Below are positions 9,447 to 18,844 of a stretch of 64,000 nucleotides of DNA, in pieces (within the stretch, counting starts at the first letter, position 1; each line of letters opens with the position of its first letter). Location: positions 248,001 through 312,000 of the forward strand of contig NZ_JAFNJE010000003.1 of NCBI RefSeq assembly GCF_017368475.1, in the 5' to 3' direction. The notes beneath the pieces are model-generated. The model did not search any database. It had not been told where the DNA came from and saw nothing but the letters and a program-made list of their open reading frames with translations. Both the position numbers and the translations under genes were made by a program. The DNA is from Alteromonas sp. 5E99-2. Lineage in GTDB: Bacteria > Pseudomonadota > Gammaproteobacteria > Enterobacterales > Alteromonadaceae.

Positions 9447-9560
9447 TATAATTCAGATAGTAAGTATCACTTCTCATTGGTAAAAGTTAGCGCACGGCTC
9501 AGAGATGAGCCATTCCCCTAAGCCCAGAGCCTTTTAGGTTCTGGGCATTTTTTATTTTTT
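9447..9560 (+). ncRNA. Candidate plus-strand small RNA with intrinsic terminator
   Basis: The 317-bp gap between msrC and tesB (both minus strand) carries a plus-strand transcription-unit pattern and no ORF. A perfect TATAAT lies at 9447-9452; the -35 region is weak. A short hairpin follows at 9496-9511 (GGCTC/GAGCC), then a C-rich single-stranded patch (CATTCCCC, 9512-9519), then a strong hairpin at 9522-9546 (10-bp stem with one G-U pair, 5-nt loop) followed by an A and T-rich runs to 9560. The predicted RNA is about 100 nt. Neither flanking gene is on the plus strand, so the terminator needs an RNA of its own. A C-rich patch before a terminator is typical of Hfq-dependent sRNAs that pair with ribosome binding sites. 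I do not recognise a known family. Confidence 0.5.
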
Positions 9561-10418
9561 AACTCTAATTAGTCCCTCTTGAGTGGTCGTTGCCACCAAA
9601 ATTCCTTTTTGGTTAAAGAATTGCCCTTTGATAAACCCTCGGCCTCTTCCACTAAAGGTACTTTCACTTGTATACAAAAGCCATTCATCAAAATGAAAAG
9701 GTTGATGGAACCACATAGCATGGTCGATTGAAGCGAGGGACAAGGATTTATCAGCTGGATTTACATTATGTGGTTTTAATGATGTTGTTAACAGGTGGTA
9801 ATCAGACGCATAAGCCAATGCTGCTTGGTTTAACGCCACCGAACTATTGAACACTTCATTTGCTTTTAACCACATGCCCCTTCGCGGAGTCAGCTTATCA
9901 ACATGAAACTGTTCATCAGGAATAGTCCGAATATCAATCGGCCTGTGATAATCAATCGCATCTCTTAAGCTTTTCGGAATAGCATGCAAATTATCTTCGT
10001 ATTTTTTTATATCGGGCTCTAAAGTGTCAGGCAAAGGAATGTCTGAAGGTGGAACCGCATGCTGATGCTCAAGTCCATTTTCTTCTATTTGAAATGACGC
10101 CGTCATATAGAAAATAGTACGCTCGTTTTGAATTGCTTTTATTCGACGGACCGAAAAACTGTTGCCGTCTCTTATGTTTTCTACATCATATACAACGGGT
10201 TTTGATACGTCTCCAGGCAATAAAAAATAACTATGAAATGAATGACAATGCCTTAGCTTATCAACAGTTTGAATTGCAGCAGTTAGTGCCTGGCCAAGCA
10301 CTTGGCCACCAAACAATGCTCTAAACCCCAAATTCCAACTTTGACCTTGAAAAAGCGGACCTTCCAATTTCTGTAAACTAAACAAGTTCGTCAGTGTAAT
10401 ATCTTTGCCTTGGCTCAT
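9552..10418 (-). CDS. tesB: Acyl-CoA thioesterase II (TesB)
   Basis: Hydrolyses medium- and long-chain acyl-CoA to free acid and CoA. The protein is a double hot-dog fold of 288 residues, close to E. coli TesB (286). The C-terminal hot-dog contains SIDHAMWFHQP with the catalytic aspartate, and the ATTTQEGLIRV ending carries the conserved glutamine. I chose the ATG at 10418 because an AAGGA ribosome binding site lies upstream with suitable spacing. The longer reading to 10481 would run into the coding sequence of rlmJ. It follows rlmJ by 14 bp, so the two are probably co-transcribed. The 3' end overlaps the T-rich tail of the plus-strand sRNA candidate. Confidence 0.95.
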   Translation of the reverse strand: MSQGKDITLTNLFSLQKLEGPLFQGQSWNLGFRALFGGQVLGQALTAAIQTVDKLRHCHSFHSYFLLPGDVSKPVVYDVENIRDGNSFSVRRIKAIQNERTIFYMTASFQIEENGLEHQHAVPPSDIPLPDTLEPDIKKYEDNLHAIPKSLRDAIDYHRPIDIRTIPDEQFHVDKLTPRRGMWLKANEVFNSSVALNQAALAYASDYHLLTTSLKPHNVNPADKSLSLASIDHAMWFHQPFHFDEWLLYTSESTFSGRGRGFIKGQFFNQKGILVATTTQEGLIRVKK

Positions 10419-10432
10419 TTGTAAATCCTTAT

Positions 10433-11263
10433 TTATTCTACAGACCAAGTATATAAAGGCCCCATAATGTCTGACGCACAAGACAACGATTTAGACATAG
10501 ACTCTTTAAACTTCCAGCTTGCATTAATTGCAATCAATGCAGAACCATACATTCCTTCTTGTGCTGTTTTTTCCTTGGTCGACAATTTACACGTCACAAC
10601 ATCACACTTTTCTGTTTTAAGCTGTTGTAAAGAATGAATAAGTGCCTCTGCGGCTTTGCCTTTCTGAGGAGAGCGTCGACCTAAAAGAGGAATCCACACA
10701 AGTAATTGACCATTAGGCCAGCGCTTGGTGACTTCTGTAATAGTTTCCTTAACCAATTGGTATTCTTGTAATTGCTCATAGGGTGGATCAATAAGCACCG
10801 CGCCTCGTTTTAACTTCGGTGGAACTAACGCTTTTAAACCTTCAAAGGCATCTCTTTTATGACAAGAAATACGCATGTTCGATGATTTAACAAACTGCTT
10901 TAGTAGCTGATTTGCCTGAGGGTGAAGTTCAATACAATGCATTTCATCGTATTCGCGCATAAGCTCTGCTGCTACTGCGGGAGAACCAGGCAACTGATTA
11001 TTATTTTTGAATTTATTTAAAATGGATAGATAGGTAGACACATCACCTGAGGATGCATTAACTGAGTTAAGTAAGTCTACGCCCTGATTACTTTCATGAG
11101 CTTCATCTAACTCGTGAGAATACACCCCTTCACCGGCATGGCTGTCGATCAATGCATAAGGTTTATCTTTTTCATTTAAGTATTGGATAACCGATACCCA
11201 TGATAAATGTTTTAACACGTCTCCGTGATTGCCAACATGATAGCGGTGCTGATAACTTAACAA
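10433..11263 (-). CDS. rlmJ: 23S rRNA (adenine(2030)-N6)-methyltransferase RlmJ
   Basis: S-adenosylmethionine-dependent methyltransferase that modifies A2030 of 23S rRNA. The N-terminal MLSYQHRYHVGNHGDVLKH block is the family hallmark. The SAM-binding motif is in LIDSHAGEGVY, and the adenine N6-methyltransferase motif DPPYE lies at about residues 160-165. Length 276 is usual. No signal peptide. It lies directly upstream of tesB. The upstream stretch to the putative lipoprotein is 95 bp and shows no further gene. Confidence 0.96.
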   Translation of the reverse strand: MLSYQHRYHVGNHGDVLKHLSWVSVIQYLNEKDKPYALIDSHAGEGVYSHELDEAHESNQGVDLLNSVNASSGDVSTYLSILNKFKNNNQLPGSPAVAAELMREYDEMHCIELHPQANQLLKQFVKSSNMRISCHKRDAFEGLKALVPPKLKRGAVLIDPPYEQLQEYQLVKETITEVTKRWPNGQLLVWIPLLGRRSPQKGKAAEALIHSLQQLKTEKCDVVTCKLSTKEKTAQEGMYGSALIAINASWKFKESMSKSLSCASDIMGPLYTWSVE

Positions 11264-11358
11264 ACAGAATTCTGCCTTAAACTGGTTTTAATTTCGCGCA
11301 AACTCTATCGACTGATAACACTCAGTGCAAATGTTTACGGGTTAGCCGTGATTTGCAA

Positions 11359-11862
11359 TTAGCTTTGTGGGACTTGATCTTGATTCAGTCCCTTATATTT
11401 AACTTCTATTTCTACGTATTCTAGTTCGTCACTATCAAGTAACTTTTTATAGGTTTCAAATAGATTCGAACCCGCCTCAACAGACAAAGAAAATAGGTTG
11501 TCGCCCACCTTTGTTACGTTATAACGTTCTGTTTTAAAAGAATTTTGTAAATTATTTTTTTGTGTGAAAATTATATTTCCAGTGGCATAGGCTTCTGCTT
11601 GATTAAGTGTATTTATAACTCTGCTCCCCTTCACTAAAGGCGATGAATAACTTATGAATTTTTCGCCTCCTACTAAAAACGTCACCGGTGCTACAGGCAA
11701 GGATTTAATTGATGGAGGAGGATTTTCTTGATCAATTCTTTCTTCATTAAGATTACTTTTTTCAATCAAGGAATCATCTGAATGACAAGCTGAAAAAGTA
11801 CTTATTATTCCAATTGCCAACATAAAACAATGGATGGTTTTTAACTCATTAAATGGAATCAT
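11359..11862 (-). CDS. Putative lipoprotein of unknown function
   Basis: A protein of about 167 residues with a hydrophobic N-terminal segment ending in TFSAC, a plausible though not canonical lipobox (Phe at -3), followed by Ser/Asp-rich sequence. This suggests an outer- or inner-membrane lipoprotein. The remainder (VTFLVGGEKFISYSSPL and onward) looks like a beta-rich periplasmic domain; I do not recognise it. I favour the ATG at 11862 over an upstream in-frame GTG at 11874, but neither has a strong ribosome binding site. The gene is divergent from the M36 protease; no shared role can be inferred. Confidence 0.6.
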   Translation of the reverse strand: MIPFNELKTIHCFMLAIGIISTFSACHSDDSLIEKSNLNEERIDQENPPPSIKSLPVAPVTFLVGGEKFISYSSPLVKGSRVINTLNQAEAYATGNIIFTQKNNLQNSFKTERYNVTKVGDNLFSLSVEAGSNLFETYKKLLDSDELEYVEIEVKYKGLNQDQVPQS

Positions 11863-12049
11863 TTCTTTACACACTTACCAAATATGGCGTTGAATCGCTA
11901 TTTCTAATATTAACCGATCTCTTGCGGAAACAGTCAAATTTGTTTTATCTAAGGTAGAGAATCGAAGAACTTCACGTGTATTACATCGACTCAAGATAAT
12001 AATAATAGTCAGTAAATGGTTCTCATAAATATTCTAATTCAAAGGAAAC

Positions 12050-15000
12050 ATGATGTTTAATCCAAAACCAACTCTTTTATCGACAGCAATTGCATTCTCG
12101 CTTGCCAGTATAGGCGCCAACGCAGCACCAACAAACTATATAAATAATAATGCTGGAGCTATCACTAAGACATCTTCTTCAAGTAGTTACGATGTTCACT
12201 TTCAAAAAGCCATGGCTGATAAGCAGACTGCATCGGGAATGAAAAGTCATTTCGACAGTAAACTCGGCAAAACAACGTTTGCTTGGGCACCAGAAGGAAT
12301 GGCTAAGCCGTCCCTTTCAGGCGTTGCAGAAGAATCAAAAATGCAAGTTGCTGCCGACTTCTATTTAAACGAACTTACCGGAGTTAGTCCTGCCAAAGGG
12401 AATGCTGTAACGGCAAAATTGATGTACATGCACGACCTAGGTAAAGGCAGTCGAATTGCTAAATATCATCAAGAAATAGCAGGCGTAGAAGTATTTAATC
12501 GTGAATACAACGTAATGTTAGATGCGGAATACAGCTTAGTGGCGGGTTCAGGCTTCTTTTCACAAAACTTATTACCTCAGGGGCAAATTGCGCCTGACTT
12601 TAACTTTGGTCAAGCATCTACTGCAATTAGTACTGCAGTATCTGACATGTCTAACGGACAAGTAAATGTTCAGTTAACCCCCAGTGATGCTGCAAATGGC
12701 TACGATGTCTTCGACGCTAGTGCATCGGTTGCAAGCATGGTTTTCGATACTAAGCCCAGAGCTAAAAAGGTCTACTTTGACGATGATAATGGCTTAGTCG
12801 CCGCCTACTATGTTGAAGTATCTATTGCGGATGAAAATAGTGTAGACAGTACATTCTATTCGTATGTGATAAACGCGATAACAGGCAAAATTCTATTTAA
12901 ACATGATTTAGTTGCTCATAACGATTTCACATATAGGGCTTATGCTCACGAAGACGGTTACCCAATTCAAGGTCCGAACGGTGACGTTATACCACAGCTT
13001 CAGCCTGGTAATGATCCTTCGGAAATTCTTGATGCGCCTTTAATTACATTGCCTTTTTACTCTACTTTGAGCACCCAAGATCCCTGGTTAGATGCTGATG
13101 CAACAACCACATCGGGAAACAATGCCTTTGCCTATGCCGATGTCATAGCCCCTCAAGGCTTTACTACTGGTGATATTACTGCAGAAACAACGGCGCCAAA
13201 CACCTTCGACTACAGTATTAACACTGAACAACGAGCTAACAGCTTCGACAATAGAAAAGCAGCAATTGTAAACTTGTTTTACATGAGCAACTTCTTACAT
13301 GATTACTACTACGACTACGGCTTTGATGAAGCATCTGGTAATGCCCAGCTATCTAACTTTGATAGAGGGGGATTAGGCGGAGATCCACTACTTTTAGAAG
13401 CGCAAGACTCCTCTGGCTTAAACAACGCTAATATGGCAACACCAGCCGATGGTGGAAGTCCAAGAATGCAACAGTTTTTATGGAATGATAAAGACGCAGT
13501 TGTGGGTACCGATTGGGGAACGACAGTAACATTACCAGCTGAAGTCGGTTTATTGGAATCCAGCCAACTAGCAAGTTTTGGTGCCTTACAATACTCTGAT
13601 ATCGTAGGTGAAGTCGTAAGACTTATTGATGGCGATGACGCATTGGGTTCAGTGACTGATGGATGTGAAGCGCCTACTAATGCAGCTGATTTAGTTGGCA
13701 AAATTGCAATCATCGATCGCGGAGGCTGTAACTTTACAGTAAAAGTATTTAACGCCCAACAAGCAGGAGCAGTTGCAGCACTGGTTGTTAACAATGTCGA
13801 TGACGGTACACCTGCCCCTATGGGTGGAGAAGATGACGCGGTTACTATTCCAAGTATGGGACTGAACTTTGAAGAAGGTCATATCATATACAATGAAATA
13901 GATTCTGACGGCACTATTGAAGTTGAAATGTTCAGTAATTTCCCATTACGAGACTCAACCTTTGACAATGCGATTATTGCTCATGAGTTTGGCCACTATA
14001 TTCAAAACCGATTAATCGGTAACGCAAGTGGTTTAACCAACTTCCAAGGGCGGGCTATGGGAGAAGGTTGGGCAGATGTTCACGCGTTACTATTTGTAAC
14101 AAGCGAGGAAGATCTTCAACTAGCTGGTAATGACCAATTGCAAACTGGTTACGCTGTAGGCTCTTTCGTAGCAGACTTTTTCACCGGTATACGAAGAGCG
14201 CCTTACTCAACAAATTTAGACATCAATCCGTTGTCGTTTGAAGATATAACAACTGGCGCGGTACCAGAAGGGTTAACTGAAACAACGAATGCGTCTCCTC
14301 ATGGAGCAGGTGAAGTGTGGGCTGTGACTTTATGGGATATGTATGTATCTCTAGTAAATACTCACGGATTTGATGAAGGCCGAGATAGAATGTCTAGATA
14401 CATAATCGAAGGCTACAAAATGACGCCTATCTCTCCGACTTACACGGAAGCCAGAGATGCTATTTTAGCTTCCGTATTAGCAACAAACCCGGAAGATTTC
14501 GACCAATCTATTGCGGTATTCGCGCGCAGAGGTATGGGTTTAGGAGCTGTATCACCAGATAGAGACGACCCCGACCTAACGGGTGTAGTTGAATCTAATT
14601 TAACACAACTTGCATCATTTACAGGTGCCTCGGTAGAGCTTAATGCTGATTTTGATGGAGTTACGACCGGCTTCTGTACTGCTGATGGCGTACTAGATAA
14701 CGGTGAAACCGGTACCTTGACGGTTACCATTAACAATAATGGTAGCGAAGCATTAGAAAACATTACAGGCCAACTTGTAGTATTAAGTGATCACGAAGTC
14801 AGCTTCGCAAATGATGGACTTGTTGAGTTTGAATCAGTTTCTGCGTTTACCTCAACAAGTGTTAGTGACATAGAAATCACTATGTTGGGTGCTGGCACTG
14901 CCGATACATTAGAAATTGAAGTGCAATTCCCAGAAATTACAGCGGGTGATGAAACAATTCAAGCCTTGCCTCTTTCGTTTACTACCCTAGTGAACTTAGA

Positions 15001-16063
15001 CTTTGATTTAGTTGCACCTGTAAACGGCACTTCAGTAAGTGATATGGAAACCGCAGCACTATTTGAAGACTTTTCTGAGAATGTAATTGTGGGTGGCTCT
15101 ATCGCAGCAGGCACATTAGGGACTGATACAGGTAATACGTCGTTTTTCAGTTCAACAAACCCAGGTGTCGACCTTGGTGCTCAAACCATGTTCTTGAACA
15201 ACAATACCTTTGTTTCCGATGTTGCCTTTGAAACTAGACCTGTAGAAGTTGGTTTTGCCGGTGATTTCTCAATCGAATTCTGGCATTCTTACTTACTAGA
15301 AGACGGATTTGATGGTGGTGTTGTCGAAATCAGTATTAATGGTACAGAGTGGGTTGACGTTACTGCTGTTGGTGGTGTTTTTGATGTTGGGTATAACGCA
15401 GAGTTTGGCGAAATCGAAGATCAAGCACTCAGTAATCGCGCTGTATTTACCGGACGAAATATCTCCCCAGACTTTTCCGTTGCGGGTAACCAAGAAGCCA
15501 TAAGCTTTGGCGATACGCTCAACGGTAGCTTAGTTCAATTCAGATTCCGTATCGGTACTGACTCTGGATCCAGCGATCTTGGATGGTTTATTGATAACGT
15601 GACGTTCAATAATATTGCAACTCCGCTATTTTCTGAAATTGTTGCTGGAGATTCAATTCCTCTTGAAAGTTGTGATAATTCTCTTCCTAAGTTAGATATA
15701 AGCTCTGAATTGTCCATAACTGAAGGTAATTCTGGTGCGTTATCGGTAGCCGCAACCGACAGAAATGGTGATGCGTTAACCTATAGCTGGACACAAACAG
15801 CAGGTACAAGTGTTAATCTGGTAGGTGCGGACACTGAAACAGTCACATTCAATTCACCGACTATCAGTAGCGATGAAACGTTAGAGTTTGCTGTTAGTGT
15901 GAATGATGGTACGGACACTGTCAGTGCAACAGCAATAGTCAATGTTGCAAATGTAACCCCTACTCCCACTGAAACTCCATCGTCGTCTAGCGGTGGCGGA
16001 GCTATGGGCTGGTTAACTATGTTATTACTTCCTGTAGCTTTTATTCGTCGCAGGTTTAAGTAA
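12050..16063 (+). CDS. Secreted M36 (fungalysin-type) metalloprotease with PA domain and GlyGly-CTERM
   Basis: A large secreted zinc endopeptidase of 1337 residues. Order of parts: signal peptide (about 1-25); FTP-like propeptide with a PepSY-like part (about 60-280); M36 catalytic domain with zinc motif HEFGH at about 645-649 and a downstream Glu in EGWADVHALL as third ligand; a protease-associated domain inserted at about 500-620; beta-sandwich domains (CARDB-like, a lectin/MAM-like region, and an Ig/REJ-like repeat near LTYSWTQTAG). The tail is a Ser/Gly-rich GGGAMGW motif, one hydrophobic helix and RRRFK: a GlyGly-CTERM signal, normally cleaved by rhombosortase on proteins exported by type II secretion. 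The ATG has an AAGGA site. A strong terminator follows at 16095. Likely role: extracellular protein degradation. Confidence 0.93.
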   Translation: MMFNPKPTLLSTAIAFSLASIGANAAPTNYINNNAGAITKTSSSSSYDVHFQKAMADKQTASGMKSHFDSKLGKTTFAWAPEGMAKPSLSGVAEESKMQVAADFYLNELTGVSPAKGNAVTAKLMYMHDLGKGSRIAKYHQEIAGVEVFNREYNVMLDAEYSLVAGSGFFSQNLLPQGQIAPDFNFGQASTAISTAVSDMSNGQVNVQLTPSDAANGYDVFDASASVASMVFDTKPRAKKVYFDDDNGLVAAYYVEVSIADENSVDSTFYSYVINAITGKILFKHDLVAHNDFTYRAYAHEDGYPIQGPNGDVIPQLQPGNDPSEILDAPLITLPFYSTLSTQDPWLDADATTTSGNNAFAYADVIAPQGFTTGDITAETTAPNTFDYSINTEQRANSFDNRKAAIVNLFYMSNFLHDYYYDYGFDEASGNAQLSNFDRGGLGGDPLLLEAQDSSGLNNANMATPADGGSPRMQQFLWNDKDAVVGTDWGTTVTLPAEVGLLESSQLASFGALQYSDIVGEVVRLIDGDDALGSVTDGCEAPTNAADLVGKIAIIDRGGCNFTVKVFNAQQAGAVAALVVNNVDDGTPAPMGGEDDAVTIPSMGLNFEEGHIIYNEIDSDGTIEVEMFSNFPLRDSTFDNAIIAHEFGHYIQNRLIGNASGLTNFQGRAMGEGWADVHALLFVTSEEDLQLAGNDQLQTGYAVGSFVADFFTGIRRAPYSTNLDINPLSFEDITTGAVPEGLTETTNASPHGAGEVWAVTLWDMYVSLVNTHGFDEGRDRMSRYIIEGYKMTPISPTYTEARDAILASVLATNPEDFDQSIAVFARRGMGLGAVSPDRDDPDLTGVVESNLTQLASFTGASVELNADFDGVTTGFCTADGVLDNGETGTLTVTINNNGSEALENITGQLVVLSDHEVSFANDGLVEFESVSAFTSTSVSDIEITMLGAGTADTLEIEVQFPEITAGDETIQALPLSFTTLVNLDFDLVAPVNGTSVSDMETAALFEDFSENVIVGGSIAAGTLGTDTGNTSFFSSTNPGVDLGAQTMFLNNNTFVSDVAFETRPVEVGFAGDFSIEFWHSYLLEDGFDGGVVEISINGTEWVDVTAVGGVFDVGYNAEFGEIEDQALSNRAVFTGRNISPDFSVAGNQEAISFGDTLNGSLVQFRFRIGTDSGSSDLGWFIDNVTFNNIATPLFSEIVAGDSIPLESCDNSLPKLDISSELSITEGNSGALSVAATDRNGDALTYSWTQTAGTSVNLVGADTETVTFNSPTISSDETLEFAVSVNDGTDTVSATAIVNVANVTPTPTETPSSSSGGGAMGWLTMLLLPVAFIRRRFK

Positions 16064-16094
16064 CTTTAACCATTTACATAAACGCAAAGTAAGT

Positions 16095-16126
16095 GCCAGT
16101 CAGACAATCTGACTGGCTTTTTTTTA
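16095..16126 (+). terminator. Intrinsic terminator of the M36 protease gene
   Basis: A perfect 10-bp stem (16095-16104 with 16108-16117) closes a 3-nt loop and is followed by eight Ts. It lies about 30 bp after the protease stop codon and separates it from the TonB-dependent receptor gene, so these two are separate transcription units. Confidence 0.92.
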
Positions 16127-16219
16127 TTAAAAATTTGACTAAGTTTCCAATAAGACAAACCTTAATGTAAACTAATCGCATTATCTTTTATTTTTAATTT
16201 TATAGGTTTAGTCAATCGA

Positions 16220-18634
16220 ATGCGTAAATTTAGGCTCAATAACATAGCAGTAGTCGTTGCAGCATGTAGTTCATTTACCTTATCAGCTCAAGAACAATCC
16301 CCCCTTAAGAACACTGAGAAAGACGTCGAACGTATTATCATCCAAGGCACTAAGCAAGAATTAACGCTGCAAGAAGTAGACGCTTCAATAGAGTTATTCA
16401 GCGAAGCTCGTTTAGACGCTGAGCGTATTGTCGATATCAATGATTTATTAATTCGAATTCCGAACGTTGCGGGTACAGGGAACTCATCTAATATCACTAT
16501 CCGTGGAATTGGTAGGACCGGGTCTACAGGTTCTGGTCAAGGTGTAACATCAAACGTTTATGTTGACGGTTCGCCTTTATCAGGTGTTGCTTTGGGACGC
16601 GGTGTTACGTCTTTGTGGGATACACAACAAATTGAAGTATTACGTGGCTCGCAATCTAGTATTCAAGGGCGTAACGCACTCTCAGGGGCTATTGTAGTAA
16701 CTACTGCAGACCCTACTTATGAACAAGACGGTAAAGTGAGAATAACTGCCGCAGAAAATAGCACATACCAAATAGCGGGTGCCTATGGCAATGCAATTAT
16801 TGATGACCAACTTGCTTTTAGAGTAGCTGCCGATTATCAAAAAACCGACGGTTTTGTCGAAACAGAATTTTTCGATAGAAATATTGATTTTGAAAATCGC
16901 TTGTTGCTCCGTGCTAAATTACTTTTTGAGCCAAAAGCTATTGATGATCTAAGTATTAAATTAACAGTAGATCACAACAATATTTCGGTAGGAAACGGAA
17001 ACTTTAGTGTAGCGACTTTAGCCAACGTAGGGAGCGAAGAATTTGAAGCTTTCGAGCCGTTTGATCTGGTCGACTCTGGAACCTTTCCTAGAAACCGTGT
17101 AAAGACCACACGAATTATATTAGATACGTATTATGACATATCTGATCATTGGTCAATTAAAACGACTTTTACAAATGAAGATACTCAAGTTGAAAGGCCA
17201 TTCGGTTCACGAGATCCCGAAATTTTCACAGAAATTGGACTTTTCGCTAATAACGAATTCAATGAAGATGTTAGCACAGCGGAATTACGACTTACCTTTG
17301 ATTACGGTAATTTTTCAGGTGTTGTAGGGGGTTACTACTTCGATGGTGACACAGAAGAGAATATTTTTAATGAAGTGTCGCTAGCCCAACAAGTAGCAAT
17401 AGTTACCAGAGGTTTCGGCAGTGTATCGCCAGAAACAGCGGCGTTAATAAACACCAGTGACAACAGTACAAGTACAATTAATCGTGCATTTTTCGCCCAA
17501 GTTCGCGTTGATTTAACAAAAGACTTAACCCTTGATTTGGGCGTTCGTTATGACGACGAGAGTTTCGCAAATAGTGGTGCTAACAACGTAGCTCGGTTGA
17601 TTACTCCAGAAGACTGCACGGCAACTGTGCCCGGCCAACTAGTTGGAGCCCCTATCGAATCTGTATCACTGCCCTGCTCGATACTCGTAGACAACTTTTT
17701 AGGTGCAATTCAAGAGGATGACTTAACACAAACTGTTTCGTTTAATGCTTGGCTACCTAAAGCAACCTTGACGTATAATATCAATGAAGACCACTCAGTG
17801 TTTGCTTCAGCGCAGCGAGGCTATCGTGCTGGTGGTACTGACTTAACGCTAACAGCTAGCCCCGATGGTACAGGGACGATCCAAACGGTATTTTCTTATG
17901 ACCCTGAATTCTTAAACACAGTCGAAATAGGTAGTCGATCAGTTTTTGCAGATGGTGACGTAACCTTTAATGCGAATGTTTTTTACAGCCTGTATAAAGA
18001 TCAGCAAGTTGCAACGCCAGGCGAAGATTTACAAAACCCCAATGATGATTTGATAATCAATGCTGCAGAATCGAGCATTTACGGCGCCGAGTTATCCCTA
18101 GAGTACTTTATTAATCAATCGTGGGATGTGTATGCAAGCTTGGGTTTACTGCAAGCCGAATTTGATGACTTCCCTTTTGCAAGTGAAGGCGAATTCACTA
18201 ATCTTGCAGGAAATTCGCTCGCGAATTCCCCTGAAGTAAGTGGTTCTATAGGCGTAAATTGGGCCAACCAAGATGGTCTATTTGCCAATGTATCCGTATT
18301 TTATTCAGGATCTAGGTTTAGCTTTTTTGACAATATTGATAACAGTGATTTATTTCAATTAGCAATTGATGCTGGTGCATCAGAAGATGTAGCGAGCAGT
18401 GTTACCGAAGAAGTTGATTCATATGTGAATGTGAATGTACGTTTTGGCTATGAGCTCGACAACTTTACTGTATACGGTTATGTGACTAATTTACTTGATG
18501 AAGAAGTGGTTACTCTGAGTGATGTGAGCTCAATAGACCAAGTGTCAGGTCAATTATCATTAAACTCAAACGGCGTTACCTTTAACATATTACCACCCCG
18601 TACTTTTGGCGTTGGTATCGACTACTCGTTTTAA
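16220..18634 (+). CDS. TonB-dependent outer-membrane receptor
   Basis: Ligand-gated outer-membrane transporter of 804 residues, driven by TonB-ExbBD. It has a signal peptide (about 1-24, ending in LSAQE), then the TonB-box-like VERIIIQGTK, the plug domain with DLLIRIPNVAGTG and NITIRGIGR, and a 22-strand-type barrel ending in the outer-membrane signature phenylalanine (GVGIDYSF). The VYVDGSPLSG and VLRGSQSSIQGRNA plug blocks are typical of the catecholate/xenobiotic-type receptors common in marine Alteromonadales and sphingomonads. The substrate is unknown; no Fur-like box is obvious upstream. The preceding secreted protease may or may not be linked in function, since a terminator separates them. 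Confidence 0.93.
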   Translation: MRKFRLNNIAVVVAACSSFTLSAQEQSPLKNTEKDVERIIIQGTKQELTLQEVDASIELFSEARLDAERIVDINDLLIRIPNVAGTGNSSNITIRGIGRTGSTGSGQGVTSNVYVDGSPLSGVALGRGVTSLWDTQQIEVLRGSQSSIQGRNALSGAIVVTTADPTYEQDGKVRITAAENSTYQIAGAYGNAIIDDQLAFRVAADYQKTDGFVETEFFDRNIDFENRLLLRAKLLFEPKAIDDLSIKLTVDHNNISVGNGNFSVATLANVGSEEFEAFEPFDLVDSGTFPRNRVKTTRIILDTYYDISDHWSIKTTFTNEDTQVERPFGSRDPEIFTEIGLFANNEFNEDVSTAELRLTFDYGNFSGVVGGYYFDGDTEENIFNEVSLAQQVAIVTRGFGSVSPETAALINTSDNSTSTINRAFFAQVRVDLTKDLTLDLGVRYDDESFANSGANNVARLITPEDCTATVPGQLVGAPIESVSLPCSILVDNFLGAIQEDDLTQTVSFNAWLPKATLTYNINEDHSVFASAQRGYRAGGTDLTLTASPDGTGTIQTVFSYDPEFLNTVEIGSRSVFADGDVTFNANVFYSLYKDQQVATPGEDLQNPNDDLIINAAESSIYGAELSLEYFINQSWDVYASLGLLQAEFDDFPFASEGEFTNLAGNSLANSPEVSGSIGVNWANQDGLFANVSVFYSGSRFSFFDNIDNSDLFQLAIDAGASEDVASSVTEEVDSYVNVNVRFGYELDNFTVYGYVTNLLDEEVVTLSDVSSIDQVSGQLSLNSNGVTFNILPPRTFGVGIDYSF

Positions 18635-18646
18635 CTAGTGCTTAAC

Positions 18647-18676
18647 AAAAAGAGGTCAGTTAACGACCTCTTTTTG
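18647..18676 (+). terminator. Intrinsic terminator of the TonB-dependent receptor gene
   Basis: An 11-bp stem (18647-18657 with 18665-18675) with a 7-nt loop ends in a run of five Ts immediately downstream of the receptor stop codon. The A-run on the 5' side would also let it work on the opposite strand for the gene at 18845-19360. Confidence 0.85.
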
Positions 18677-18844
18677 TTTATGCTTATTGTTCTAATTTAG
18701 AAAAATATTCCAAATATACTATTTTGCTTCGCTAAAATCAGCTAAAGCTTAGCTGTAAGAAAAGTATGTCGTTGAGTGTTTCAAACTGGCGAAGCATTAT
18801 TACATCGAGTTAATGGAAATACTTCGCCAACATTAAGCCATTCA

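Noticed and set aside
13315-15969. Several minus-strand frames inside the M36 protease gene
   Set aside because: They are shadows of a long, well-supported coding sequence on the other strand, with no ribosome binding sites or family features.
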